Source of the DNA: an uncultured Pseudomonadota bacterium
Lineage (GTDB): Bacteria; Pseudomonadota; Alphaproteobacteria; RUG11792
DNA: 5,151 nt
Assembly (NCBI GenBank): GCA_902796745.1
Contig: CADBQC010000125.1
Location: 1 to 5,151, forward strand
Direction: 5' to 3'
The notes under the pieces were generated by a model. It was not told the DNA's origin and made no database searches. It was given only the letters and a program-made list of their open reading frames with translations. A program made the position numbers and the translations under genes. Shown in pieces: positions 1-5,151 of the stretch; the stretch's first letter is position 1, and each line of letters opens with the position of its first letter.

Positions 1-36
1 CGGAGCAAGTAATATCAATAATCTTTTACTCTTCAT
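1..36 (-). CDS. Start of an unidentified gene, truncated by the window edge
   Basis: Twelve codons beginning with ATG at 36-34 read MKSKRLLILLAP and continue beyond the left edge. The start is supported by a good Shine-Dalgarno sequence (GAGAGG on the minus strand, 50-45) 8 bases upstream. Lysines followed by a run of Leu/Ile look like the beginning of a signal peptide or an N-terminal membrane anchor, but twelve residues are too few to assign a family. It lies 125 bases downstream of the AmpG-like permease on the same strand, so it could be the next gene of that operon or have its own promoter in the gap. Confidence 0.55.
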   Translation of the reverse strand, partial: MKSKRLLILLAP

Positions 37-42
37 AGAAAA

Positions 43-50
43 CACCTCTC
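43..50 (-). promoter_or_regulatory. Ribosome binding site of the truncated left-edge gene
   Basis: The minus strand reads GAGAGGTG here, 6-8 bases before an ATG at 36. It is one of the two clearest Shine-Dalgarno sequences in the window and is the main reason for believing the partial gene at the edge is real. Confidence 0.55.
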
Positions 51-58
51 GTACTAAC

Positions 59-76
59 AAATGGGAGCATTTCCCA
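59..76 (-). terminator. Possible weak terminator or leader hairpin after the permease gene
   Basis: On the minus strand a perfect 5-bp stem TGGGA/TCCCA (76-72 with 66-62) encloses a 5-base loop and is followed by TTTGTT, which resembles a weak intrinsic terminator. The same bases can instead pair as AAATG/CATTT (72-68 with 63-59), so the two small hairpins are mutually exclusive. The position, between the permease stop and the ribosome binding site of the next gene, fits either a partial terminator or a 5' leader structure. The stems are short and the T-run is imperfect. Confidence 0.25.
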
Positions 77-93
77 ATCGACTTCTTAATCTT

Positions 94-99
94 ATTATG
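94..99 (-). promoter_or_regulatory. Possible -10 element for the left-edge gene
   Basis: The minus strand reads CATAAT, matching the sigma-70 -10 consensus at five of six bases. It lies about 58 bases upstream of the ATG at 36. I see no good -35 hexamer at 16-18 bases spacing, so this is only a weak candidate in an AT-rich background. Confidence 0.2.
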
Positions 100-161
100 C
101 CTTCCAATAGTTAAGATTCGGTTAATCCACGCCCAATTTTTCCAATGAAAGTAAAATTTCT

Positions 162-1427
162 TTAAATTTTCCTGTTTGGCATTTTGTCTTGTGATAGAGC
201 TTTCTTTAGGAAGTGCGCTATCAAGATATATCCCGGAATGTTTGAAATTAAACATAAAGTAAACAGTATATTCCAGGAATAGTGCTCGACCACAAAACCT
301 GCAAAGCTGTATGTGCAAATTCTGATTAACGAACCGAGCGACAAAAATATTGTGTATATATTGACATCTCTCTTTGATATATGTGCTATGAACGTCCTAA
401 AAACTACACCACAAAATCCAAAAACAAATGTTGCTATATTTACTAAAAGCGTAACAGTTAATAGATTGTCGTGATGAGTAACAAGATATATAAAAATCAA
501 AGAAACGATCGTTTGAGCAAAAAATGTACCTCTTATACAGGTGCTAAGCCTTAGTTTTCCTAGGGCGAAACCAGCGACTATTCCCGCGACAGTCATAGTT
601 AGTAAACCATACAAATGCACCATATTTGCAAATGCAATTCGATTGATGCCTAAAAAATGGATAAACACGGGCTTTAAGCCATTTATTGTGCTATCAGTTA
701 CTTTGAATGAAATTATTATGCAAAATAGGGTGATGATACCGTATGTTTTAAAAAAATTGTATCCAACCTTTAGATAGGTTTTCAGAAAATTGCGTGGCTT
801 TTCTGTACAAGTTTTTTCACAGCTGTATTCTTGTCCAAATTTTGCAAAGAAAGTAGCAATTGTCGCTAGCCACACAGCAAATGCTGGCACCATAAACGCC
901 ACACGCCATCCAATAGAGTTAGCGATGTATACAATACATGCACCTGATATGAACATTCCCAGTCTAAAACCAGTGTTTTCTATCGCAGATACAAAACCAA
1001 AATCCTTATCCTGGAAAAACACCAATTTCGTATGCGCGCGCAGTATGTCATGAATGGACACTGCTAGCACTATAAAAAAAATGATAAAAGCACATAGTAA
1101 GAGGTCTTTTTTGTCATTCCAAAAACCAAGTGATGCAAATCCAACAAATATCACTGCTTGTGCCGTGTATGAAATAAGCTTTATTACATCAAATTTTGGA
1201 CTTTTATATCGCAATATCAGGTTTTTGATAAAAGGCGATATGGCAAATTTCCAACTGTATGGAATAGTTGCAAGTAACATATGTGCTATAGACGAAACAT
1301 CGATACCGTTTTCTGATAACATAAGCGAGAAGCTAGAACCTATCCCTACGAGCACTAAACCACTTAATAATGAACTAAAAAACGTATAAGTTATGATTGC
1401 AAAATTTTCATTCAGATTTTTTCGCAT
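162..1427 (-). CDS. AmpG-like MFS permease (inner-membrane transporter)
   Basis: A 421-residue inner-membrane protein of the major facilitator superfamily with about twelve hydrophobic helices (roughly residues 10-33, 43-65, 82-102, 107-128, 152-172, 176-196, 226-246, 265-290, 297-316, 320-345, 355-378, 385-405) and a charged middle loop at 197-225. The layout follows AmpG: a GxxxxxxGSSFSLMLSENGID stretch after helix 1, PYSWKF near residue 56, an Asp in the helix-4 motif (SIHD, D127), GFRLGMFISGA at 153-163, and a KVTDS motif opening helix 7 (D245). AmpG imports anhydro-muropeptides for peptidoglycan recycling; Rickettsiales often carry several divergent copies whose substrates are unknown, so the cargo is not assigned. 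ATG at 1427 is chosen as start; an in-frame TTG at 1430 is also possible and sits 6 bases from the GAGGA site. It follows ftsA by 3 bases and is probably coupled to it. Confidence 0.85.
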   Translation of the reverse strand: MRKNLNENFAIITYTFFSSLLSGLVLVGIGSSFSLMLSENGIDVSSIAHMLLATIPYSWKFAISPFIKNLILRYKSPKFDVIKLISYTAQAVIFVGFASLGFWNDKKDLLLCAFIIFFIVLAVSIHDILRAHTKLVFFQDKDFGFVSAIENTGFRLGMFISGACIVYIANSIGWRVAFMVPAFAVWLATIATFFAKFGQEYSCEKTCTEKPRNFLKTYLKVGYNFFKTYGIITLFCIIISFKVTDSTINGLKPVFIHFLGINRIAFANMVHLYGLLTMTVAGIVAGFALGKLRLSTCIRGTFFAQTIVSLIFIYLVTHHDNLLTVTLLVNIATFVFGFCGVVFRTFIAHISKRDVNIYTIFLSLGSLIRICTYSFAGFVVEHYSWNILFTLCLISNIPGYILIAHFLKKALSQDKMPNRKI

Positions 1428-1430
1428 CAA

Positions 1431-2696
1431 CTAAATTCCTCGTTTAAACCACAGTATCAATTTTTTCCATAAGGATTTGTCATTACTATCCAAATTTTTA
1501 CCGGCAAATTCTCCAAAACAATACAAAGCAACGCCGACAGCGCCTGCAAATGATGGAGTTCTAACAAAATCATGAGAACCTGTGATTCCTATGGGCTTAC
1601 CAAGCCTTACACGAACGTCACTAAAATACCTTTTAGTTCTTATAAACTCACTAAGTCCGGACAATTGGCTACCCCCACCTGTTATAATCACAGATTGTAG
1701 TAAGGTTTTGTCTGCGATGTGGGCGTATAAATGCTCTTGCACCTTATCTAATATTTCTTCCAGTCGGGCAGATATAATCAAATCCAGTTCTTTGAGGGAT
1801 ATGTTTTGTGCATGCTCCTCCCCATAATCATCAATTTTGCTGATTAAAATTTGCTCATTTCCAATGCTATCAACAGCAACTCCATATAGTCGTTTCATTC
1901 GTTCCGCACTTGAACGAGTGGTTTTTAATACCAAAGCGATATCATCAGTTATTTTTTGTCCGCCAAGTGGAATGTAGTCAAGATACAACAATACTCCGTT
2001 CTTCAAACATGCTACTGATGTTGTTGAAGCCCCAATATCAACTATTGTAACCCCCATTGAGATTTCTTCGCTTGAAGCTACAGATAAGGCAGATGCGTAT
2101 GTTGAAGGAATAAATCCTGAAACTTCAATATCGTTCCGATTTAGGCAATTTTTTATATTTTTCAGAAATAAACTTGGAGCAGAAATGATATGAAAAATTG
2201 CTGATAATTTATTGCCAATCAGTCCCTGTGGTTCCTGTATTCCTTCGATGTCATCTACTGTATACGACACCGGGAAAGTATGGATAATCTCGCTACTATC
2301 ATCCATATATGCCGACGTATCAAACTTTTGCAACGCAGTGAGATGAACCTCATCAACAGGGATTTTGCCTATATCAATACTTGTCTTCAGTTTGTGTAAA
2401 CGAGTTGCCCATGTCGGGATTGCTATAAAAACAGATTTGATAGACTTTCCGGCTTCTTTTTCTGCGGATGAAATAGCACTAAGTATAGAATCTTCCAATT
2501 GTTCAAAATTTCTTATAGTGCCGAATTCTATTCCTTTTGCAAGCTGATTTCCCACACCCAAAGCGCGCATTTTTTCGATATTTGTAGAGGAAATATCATC
2601 TTTGTTCCTCATATCCTTTTCTATTATTCCAGAACAAACCGCCTTAGTCCCTAAATCCAAAACTGCAACTTCTCTTTTTTTATTACTGATATTCAT
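1431..2696 (-). CDS. ftsA: Cell division protein FtsA
   Basis: FtsA is an actin-like ATPase that tethers FtsZ filaments to the inner membrane and recruits the late division proteins. The 421-residue product matches the usual length. Visible elements in order: phosphate-1 loop VAVLDLGTK (10-18), the FtsA-specific 1C domain in roughly residues 80-165, phosphate-2 motif VDIGASTTS (219-227), SSAERMKRLYG (262-272), the adenosine motif ITGGGSQLSG (338-347), and a C-terminal amphipathic helix SLWKKLILWFKRGI (408-421) that serves as the membrane-targeting sequence. It therefore looks intact and functional. ATG at 2696 is preferred over an in-frame TTG at 2702, because a weak GGA site (2707-2705) is 8 bases before the ATG but only 2 before the TTG. 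No ftsQ, ftsZ or mur gene adjoins it; the upstream neighbour is radC (97-base gap) and the downstream one an AmpG-like permease (3-base gap). Confidence 0.95.
   Translation of the reverse strand: MNISNKKREVAVLDLGTKAVCSGIIEKDMRNKDDISSTNIEKMRALGVGNQLAKGIEFGTIRNFEQLEDSILSAISSAEKEAGKSIKSVFIAIPTWATRLHKLKTSIDIGKIPVDEVHLTALQKFDTSAYMDDSSEIIHTFPVSYTVDDIEGIQEPQGLIGNKLSAIFHIISAPSLFLKNIKNCLNRNDIEVSGFIPSTYASALSVASSEEISMGVTIVDIGASTTSVACLKNGVLLYLDYIPLGGQKITDDIALVLKTTRSSAERMKRLYGVAVDSIGNEQILISKIDDYGEEHAQNISLKELDLIISARLEEILDKVQEHLYAHIADKTLLQSVIITGGGSQLSGLSEFIRTKRYFSDVRVRLGKPIGITGSHDFVRTPSFAGAVGVALYCFGEFAGKNLDSNDKSLWKKLILWFKRGI
1437..1441 (-). promoter_or_regulatory. Ribosome binding site of the permease, inside the end of ftsA
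   Basis: GAGGA on the minus strand lies within the last codons of ftsA (encoding Arg-Gly-Ile). It is 9 bases from the ATG at 1427 and 6 from the TTG at 1430. Its location means ribosomes finishing ftsA can start the permease directly, which supports translational coupling. Confidence 0.6.
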
Positions 2697-2718
2697 GAAC
2701 AATTTCCAACTTAATCGC

Positions 2719-2733
2719 TATCCTATTCGGATA
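2719..2733. repeat. Inverted repeat TATCC-N5-GGATA upstream of ftsA
   Basis: A perfect 5-bp dyad with a 5-base spacer, 23 bases upstream of the ftsA ATG. It lacks a T-run, so it is not a terminator; it could be an operator or a small leader hairpin. Short dyads arise by chance, so confidence in a function is low. Confidence 0.3.
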
Positions 2734-2770
2734 AGAGCATGCTATCACATTTGATGTATACAATCCATAC

Positions 2771-2792
2771 TAATAAATCCCTTGGTTTATTA
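2771..2792 (-). repeat. Inverted repeat TAATAAA/TTTATTA just after radC
   Basis: A perfect 7-bp stem with an 8-base loop starts 1 base after the radC stop. The stem is entirely A/T and no T-run follows on the minus strand, so it would be a poor intrinsic terminator; it might act as an mRNA 3'-end stabiliser or be a chance feature of an AT-rich gap. Confidence 0.3.
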
Positions 2793-2793
2793 T

Positions 2794-3483
2794 TTATATC
2801 AATTCTAAACTTTTAAAGGAGATAAACCTATCCCCACCAATTATTATGTGATCTTGTAATGTTATTTCAAATATAGAGAGCGCTTTAGAAATTTGTTTAG
2901 TTGTAAAAACATCCTCACGTGAAGGGGTTGGATCGCCACTAGGGTGGTTATGAATAAGAATAATACCACTAGCGCCCAGCTCAAGACACCTTCTGGCTAT
3001 CAGCCTAGGATAAATCTTAACAGCATTGACATCACCTTTTTGCATAATTTCATCTTCAATAATTTCTCCAATAGCGTTTAAAAATATTACCCTGAGTTCC
3101 TCAGCAATCAAGTTTTTCATGTTAAGTTTGCAATAACTTATGACATCTTCAAAACAATTAAGATGTTTTTTCTTTGTTAAACGACTTTTAACTGCTGAAA
3201 CAAATATTCCGTTGATGATCTTTATTGCTTCAGCGGAAGTCTTACCAATCCCATCGACTTTAGTAAGTTCCGATAATGGGGCGCTTAGTATTTTATCGAC
3301 AGTTTGAAATCGTTCTATAAGCATTTTTGCTAATGGTTTTACATCCTTCCTTTTAAAAATTAAAAACAACATTAGTTCAACGATTTCATAATCTCGCAAA
3401 CTATCCGCTCCAAATTTTAATAATTTTTCACGTGCTCTTTGCCTATGCCCAACATAATATGATCTTTGTTTTGCTACGAGCAT
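2794..3483 (-). CDS. radC: RadC family protein with JAMM domain
   Basis: The 229-residue length is normal for the family. The N-terminal part (1-105) carries the family signature GHRQRAREKLL, the DYEIVELMLF stretch, the KDVKPLAKMLI stretch, and a helix-hairpin-helix motif VDGIGKTSA (76-84) expected to contact DNA. The C-terminal MPN/JAMM domain (about 106-229) keeps the full metal-binding signature: HNHPSGDPTPSRED with H178, H180 and D191, so a zinc site is predicted. The old 'DNA repair' name came from an E. coli allele later traced to another gene; the true activity is not well defined, with links to competence and mobile DNA in other bacteria. The ATG at 3483 lies 2 bases after the dprA stop and has no strong Shine-Dalgarno sequence, which suggests translation is coupled to dprA. 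Confidence 0.93.
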   Translation of the reverse strand: MLVAKQRSYYVGHRQRAREKLLKFGADSLRDYEIVELMLFLIFKRKDVKPLAKMLIERFQTVDKILSAPLSELTKVDGIGKTSAEAIKIINGIFVSAVKSRLTKKKHLNCFEDVISYCKLNMKNLIAEELRVIFLNAIGEIIEDEIMQKGDVNAVKIYPRLIARRCLELGASGIILIHNHPSGDPTPSREDVFTTKQISKALSIFEITLQDHIIIGGDRFISFKSLELI

Positions 3484-3485
3484 TA

Positions 3486-4550
3486 CTATAACCCATGATT
3501 TAAAATGATCTCGTTACATGAAGTTCGACAAATATTTCCTGAAATTTCTAATTCAGAAACCAAAGAGAGGAGCTCAGAAATGTTCATATGAAGATGCATA
3601 GATAATTCATCAAGTGAAATTGGAGTTTCTGATAAAAGAGCTAAAAGTTTATTTTTATGCTCACAATTATTTACATTTTTCATTATAGGCAGTTCACTTT
3701 GTTTAGTTTTCGATTTATTCTGCATGCCTAGAATTTCTAGCACATCAAAATGATTTTGTATTAAATGTGCCCCATTCTTAATTAATGAATTGGAACCTAA
3801 ATTTCGAGGATCTGTCGGGGAACCAGGAACCACCATAATTTCGCATCCAAAATCTAATGCCATTGTTGCAGTTGCCATAGTGCCAGATTTATACCCTGCT
3901 TCTATAACTATCAGTCCTTCGGCAATTAGAGAAATTATCCTGTTCCTAGCCTGAAACATTCCCTGATCTACGGCTTTACCATACGGTATTTCAGATAAAA
4001 CCAGTCCTTTTTCAGCTATCTCTTGAAACAAACTTTGGTTTTCTTTTGGATAAACATTGTCAAAACCAAATGGGACTATCGCAATGGCTGATTTGTTACC
4101 TTCTAGAGAGCCCCTGTGCGCACTTGCGTCAATTCCTTTCGCCAATCCTGAAACTATCGTAAATTCATCTGTTAAATTGGAAGCTAAATTTCTAGCAATC
4201 TTTTGCCCATTTATCGAAGAATTGCGAGCCCCTATAATGGCGATTTTTCGTTTTGACATAATCGATTTATCACCCTTATAAAACAGCAAAGGGGGACAAA
4301 AATTTGATCTTTTGAGCAACCTCGGGAAAAGCGTATCATTCGCTAGGATTACCTCGCAATTCATGTTTTTCAAACGTTTTTCTGCATCAGCCTTTGAAAA
4401 CGGATTTTCAACGTGTTTTAAGGCTTCAGATGCGCTTTTATAGGTTTTTATCAGCGCCCAAAATGTTTTAGATCCGATCCCCCTCGTGTTTATTAGGCAA
4501 AACCAATCCAGAATTGTGTCATTTATTTCCATGCCAAATGCGCCAACCAT
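3486..4550 (-). CDS. dprA: DNA processing protein DprA
   Basis: DprA (Smf) binds single-stranded DNA in the cytoplasm and loads RecA on it, protecting and recombining incoming DNA. The 354-residue protein has three parts: an N-terminal SAM/HhH-like segment (about 8-75, with NTRGIGSKTFWALI), the Rossmann-type DNA-binding domain (about 100-272, with IAIIGARNSS 103-112, VSGLAKGIDASAHRG 133-147, ARNRIIS 201-207, SGTMATA 222-228, VPGSPTDPRNLGSNSLIKNGAHLI 241-264), and a C-terminal winged helix (about 299-351). All three domains are complete. Two usually conserved spots differ: PFGFD (160-164) where most homologues have a G-G/T-G-L-D type sequence, and FQARN where FPxRN is usual. ATG at 4550 is used; ATG at 4532 (348 residues) is an alternative, and neither has a convincing ribosome binding site. 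It heads the dprA-radC pair; plsY and topA, frequent alphaproteobacterial neighbours, are not adjacent. Confidence 0.93.
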   Translation of the reverse strand: MVGAFGMEINDTILDWFCLINTRGIGSKTFWALIKTYKSASEALKHVENPFSKADAEKRLKNMNCEVILANDTLFPRLLKRSNFCPPLLFYKGDKSIMSKRKIAIIGARNSSINGQKIARNLASNLTDEFTIVSGLAKGIDASAHRGSLEGNKSAIAIVPFGFDNVYPKENQSLFQEIAEKGLVLSEIPYGKAVDQGMFQARNRIISLIAEGLIVIEAGYKSGTMATATMALDFGCEIMVVPGSPTDPRNLGSNSLIKNGAHLIQNHFDVLEILGMQNKSKTKQSELPIMKNVNNCEHKNKLLALLSETPISLDELSMHLHMNISELLSLVSELEISGNICRTSCNEIILNHGL

Positions 4551-4801
4551 AGCCGGTATGTTCAGGTTATTTTAGGAACGTTAATTTTGCGTTAAGCTCT
4601 ACGCTAAGAGTTGTAGAATATTTTTGATTCCGTATTACAACATGAAGCCAACTTGCAAAAATGTATTGTAACTGACTTTTGATAAAGGTGATTTGATTTT
4701 TTGCGATGGCAATGTATTTTGTTTTTTTGCAACTAAAAAAAATTTGGCATTCCTAATCAAATATAGCAAGATTGAGAAAAGTATGCTACAATTTGGATTA
4801 G
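4551..4801. other. Intergenic region between dprA and the IS1 remnant
   Basis: About 250 bases, very rich in A/T, with no open reading frame of meaningful length or coding character on either strand and no tRNA-like structure seen. It should contain the dprA promoter, but I find no hexamer pair close to consensus at correct spacing (the best is TTGCAA with TAATAC, 15 bases apart, on the minus strand). It may also contain the left end of the IS element; GGTGAT at 4687-4692 resembles the outer bases of some IS1-family ends, but the opposite end is outside the window so this cannot be tested here. Confidence 0.5.
4579..4607. repeat. Three phased CGYTAA motifs upstream of dprA
   Basis: CGTTAA (4579-4584), CGTTAA (4590-4595) and CGCTAA (4602-4607) recur at 11 and 12 bases, about one helical turn, starting 29 bases upstream of the dprA ATG. 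Such phasing is what a regulator binding one face of the helix would need. The motifs are short, so chance cannot be excluded. Confidence 0.3.
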
Positions 4802-5151
4802 ATATGGCAAAATAGAGATAAATTTATAGTAAAATGTAGGCATTATGGGAGCGAAGAATTACATAAAGATGAGGTAGTAAAAGGTAAACAGTGATATAAA
4901 TGCAAACAATGCAAAGGCACTACTAGAGAAAATGTTCAAAGATACAGTACGAACAAAAGTGTATTTTGGGGAAGCTAGAAGTTGTCCCAAATCCATTAAT
5001 AATAAAATGGATCAGAAATTATTTTAAAATTTTAAAGGAATTAATCGCAAAAGCTACAGTTGCAGAAATAATAAAAAACGTTGAAATACTGGAGATGGAT
5101 GAGCTTTTTTTATATTGTAAAAAAACAAAACAGAATCTATGTGTGGCTTGC
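4802..5151 (+). pseudogene. IS1-family transposase remnant, broken and cut by the window edge
   Basis: Two reading frames together resemble an IS1-type transposase. The first (4802-4975) encodes a zinc ribbon, KCRHYGSEELHKDEVVKGKQ then a TGA stop at 4892-4894, then YKCKQCKGTTRENVQRYST. The second cysteine of the first CxxC pair is Tyr (codon 4844-4846), and the TGA sits where homologues usually have Arg. The second frame (from about 4951) resumes with NPLIIKWIRNYFKILKELI and ends with EILEMDELFLYCKKTKQN, the IS1 motif around the first catalytic Asp of the DDE triad (codon 5098-5100). Between the two, part of the helix-turn-helix segment seems missing, about a dozen codons by eye, along with the frame change. 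A programmed -1 shift occurs in IS1 itself, but the in-frame stop, lost cysteine and deletion indicate decay. No in-frame ATG is evident at the start. The right part lies outside the window. Confidence 0.75.
4802..5151 (+). mobile_element. Partial IS1-family insertion sequence
   Basis: This is the element carrying the broken transposase. Only its left portion is present; terminal inverted repeats and target-site duplication cannot be defined because the right end is missing, so the left boundary given is simply where transposase-like coding begins and the true end probably lies somewhat further left in 4620-4801. It lies upstream of dprA and is transcribed divergently from it. Confidence 0.6.

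Larger units (their letters stand above)
2697..2793 (-). other. radC-ftsA intergenic gap, likely holding the ftsA promoter
   Basis: This is the only sizeable gap between the four intact genes, so an ftsA promoter would be expected here unless ftsA is read from the dprA-radC transcript. I see no hexamer pair close to the sigma-70 consensus; the nearest is TTGTAT with CATGCT at 16 bases spacing, a poor match. The gap contains several short dyads: TAATAAA/TTTATTA next to the radC stop, GTATAC at 2756-2761, GCATGC at 2737-2742, and TATCC-N5-GGATA at 2719-2733. Confidence 0.4.

Noticed and set aside
541..1389. Three plus-strand open reading frames of 78, 87 and 111 codons opposite the permease
   Set aside because: They lie antisense to a clear membrane protein gene, have no recognisable protein character and no ribosome binding sites; they are shadows of the minus-strand gene.
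1582..2547. Two plus-strand open reading frames opposite ftsA
   Set aside because: They are fully inside the conserved ftsA coding region and show no family resemblance.
2697..2702. TTG start for ftsA two codons upstream of the chosen ATG
   Set aside because: It would leave only 2 bases between the GGA site and the start codon; the ATG at 2696 has a workable spacing of 8.
4057..4281. A 74-codon plus-strand open reading frame opposite dprA
   Set aside because: It overlaps the conserved Rossmann-type core of DprA on the other strand and has no independent support.
4621..4680. TTACAA...TTGTAA inverted arms as a possible IS end or hairpin
   Set aside because: The arms are 6 bp, far apart and imperfect when extended, so they are expected by chance in such AT-rich sequence.
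1..5151. CRISPR array, tRNA/rRNA genes, toxin-antitoxin or defence system
   Set aside because: No regularly spaced repeats, no cloverleaf-type sequence and no relevant protein motifs were seen on either strand. RadC genes can sit in mobile or defence regions, but here the copy lies among housekeeping genes.

Overview
The window is an AT-rich piece of a bacterial chromosome. Every intact gene lies on the minus strand, so transcription runs from right to left. The protein styles (an alphaproteobacterial-type DprA and RadC, an FtsA with a short C-terminal membrane helix, and an AmpG-like permease), the strong A/T bias and a decaying IS1-type element suggest an obligate intracellular alphaproteobacterium of the Rickettsiales/Holosporales kind. 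That placement is inferred from protein resemblance and base composition; no marker gene fixes it.

Layout in the direction of transcription: the right end (about 4802-5151, plus strand) holds a broken IS1-family transposase that runs off the window. An intergenic stretch of about 250 bases follows. Next come dprA (4550-3486) and radC (3483-2794), separated by 2 bases and probably translationally coupled. A 97-base gap carries two small inverted repeats. Then ftsA (2696-1431) is followed 3 bases later by an AmpG-like 12-helix MFS permease (1427-162), whose ribosome binding site lies inside the end of ftsA. A 125-base gap leads to the first 12 codons of another gene (36-1), which leaves the window.

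Functionally there are two pairs. DprA and RadC belong to DNA uptake/recombination and genome maintenance: DprA loads RecA on single-stranded DNA, while the biochemical role of RadC remains poorly defined. FtsA anchors the FtsZ ring to the membrane, and the AmpG-like permease probably moves a cell-wall fragment or other small solute across the inner membrane, so this pair joins division to envelope metabolism. The usual neighbours of these genes (ftsQ/ftsZ beside ftsA; plsY/topA beside dprA) are absent from the window, which points to a rearranged gene order.

I found no new multi-gene defence, toxin or RNA-guided system. The most notable signals are the relocated ftsA coupled to a transporter, the IS1 remnant with separable lesions, unusual residues at normally conserved DprA positions, and a phased CGYTAA triplet upstream of dprA.
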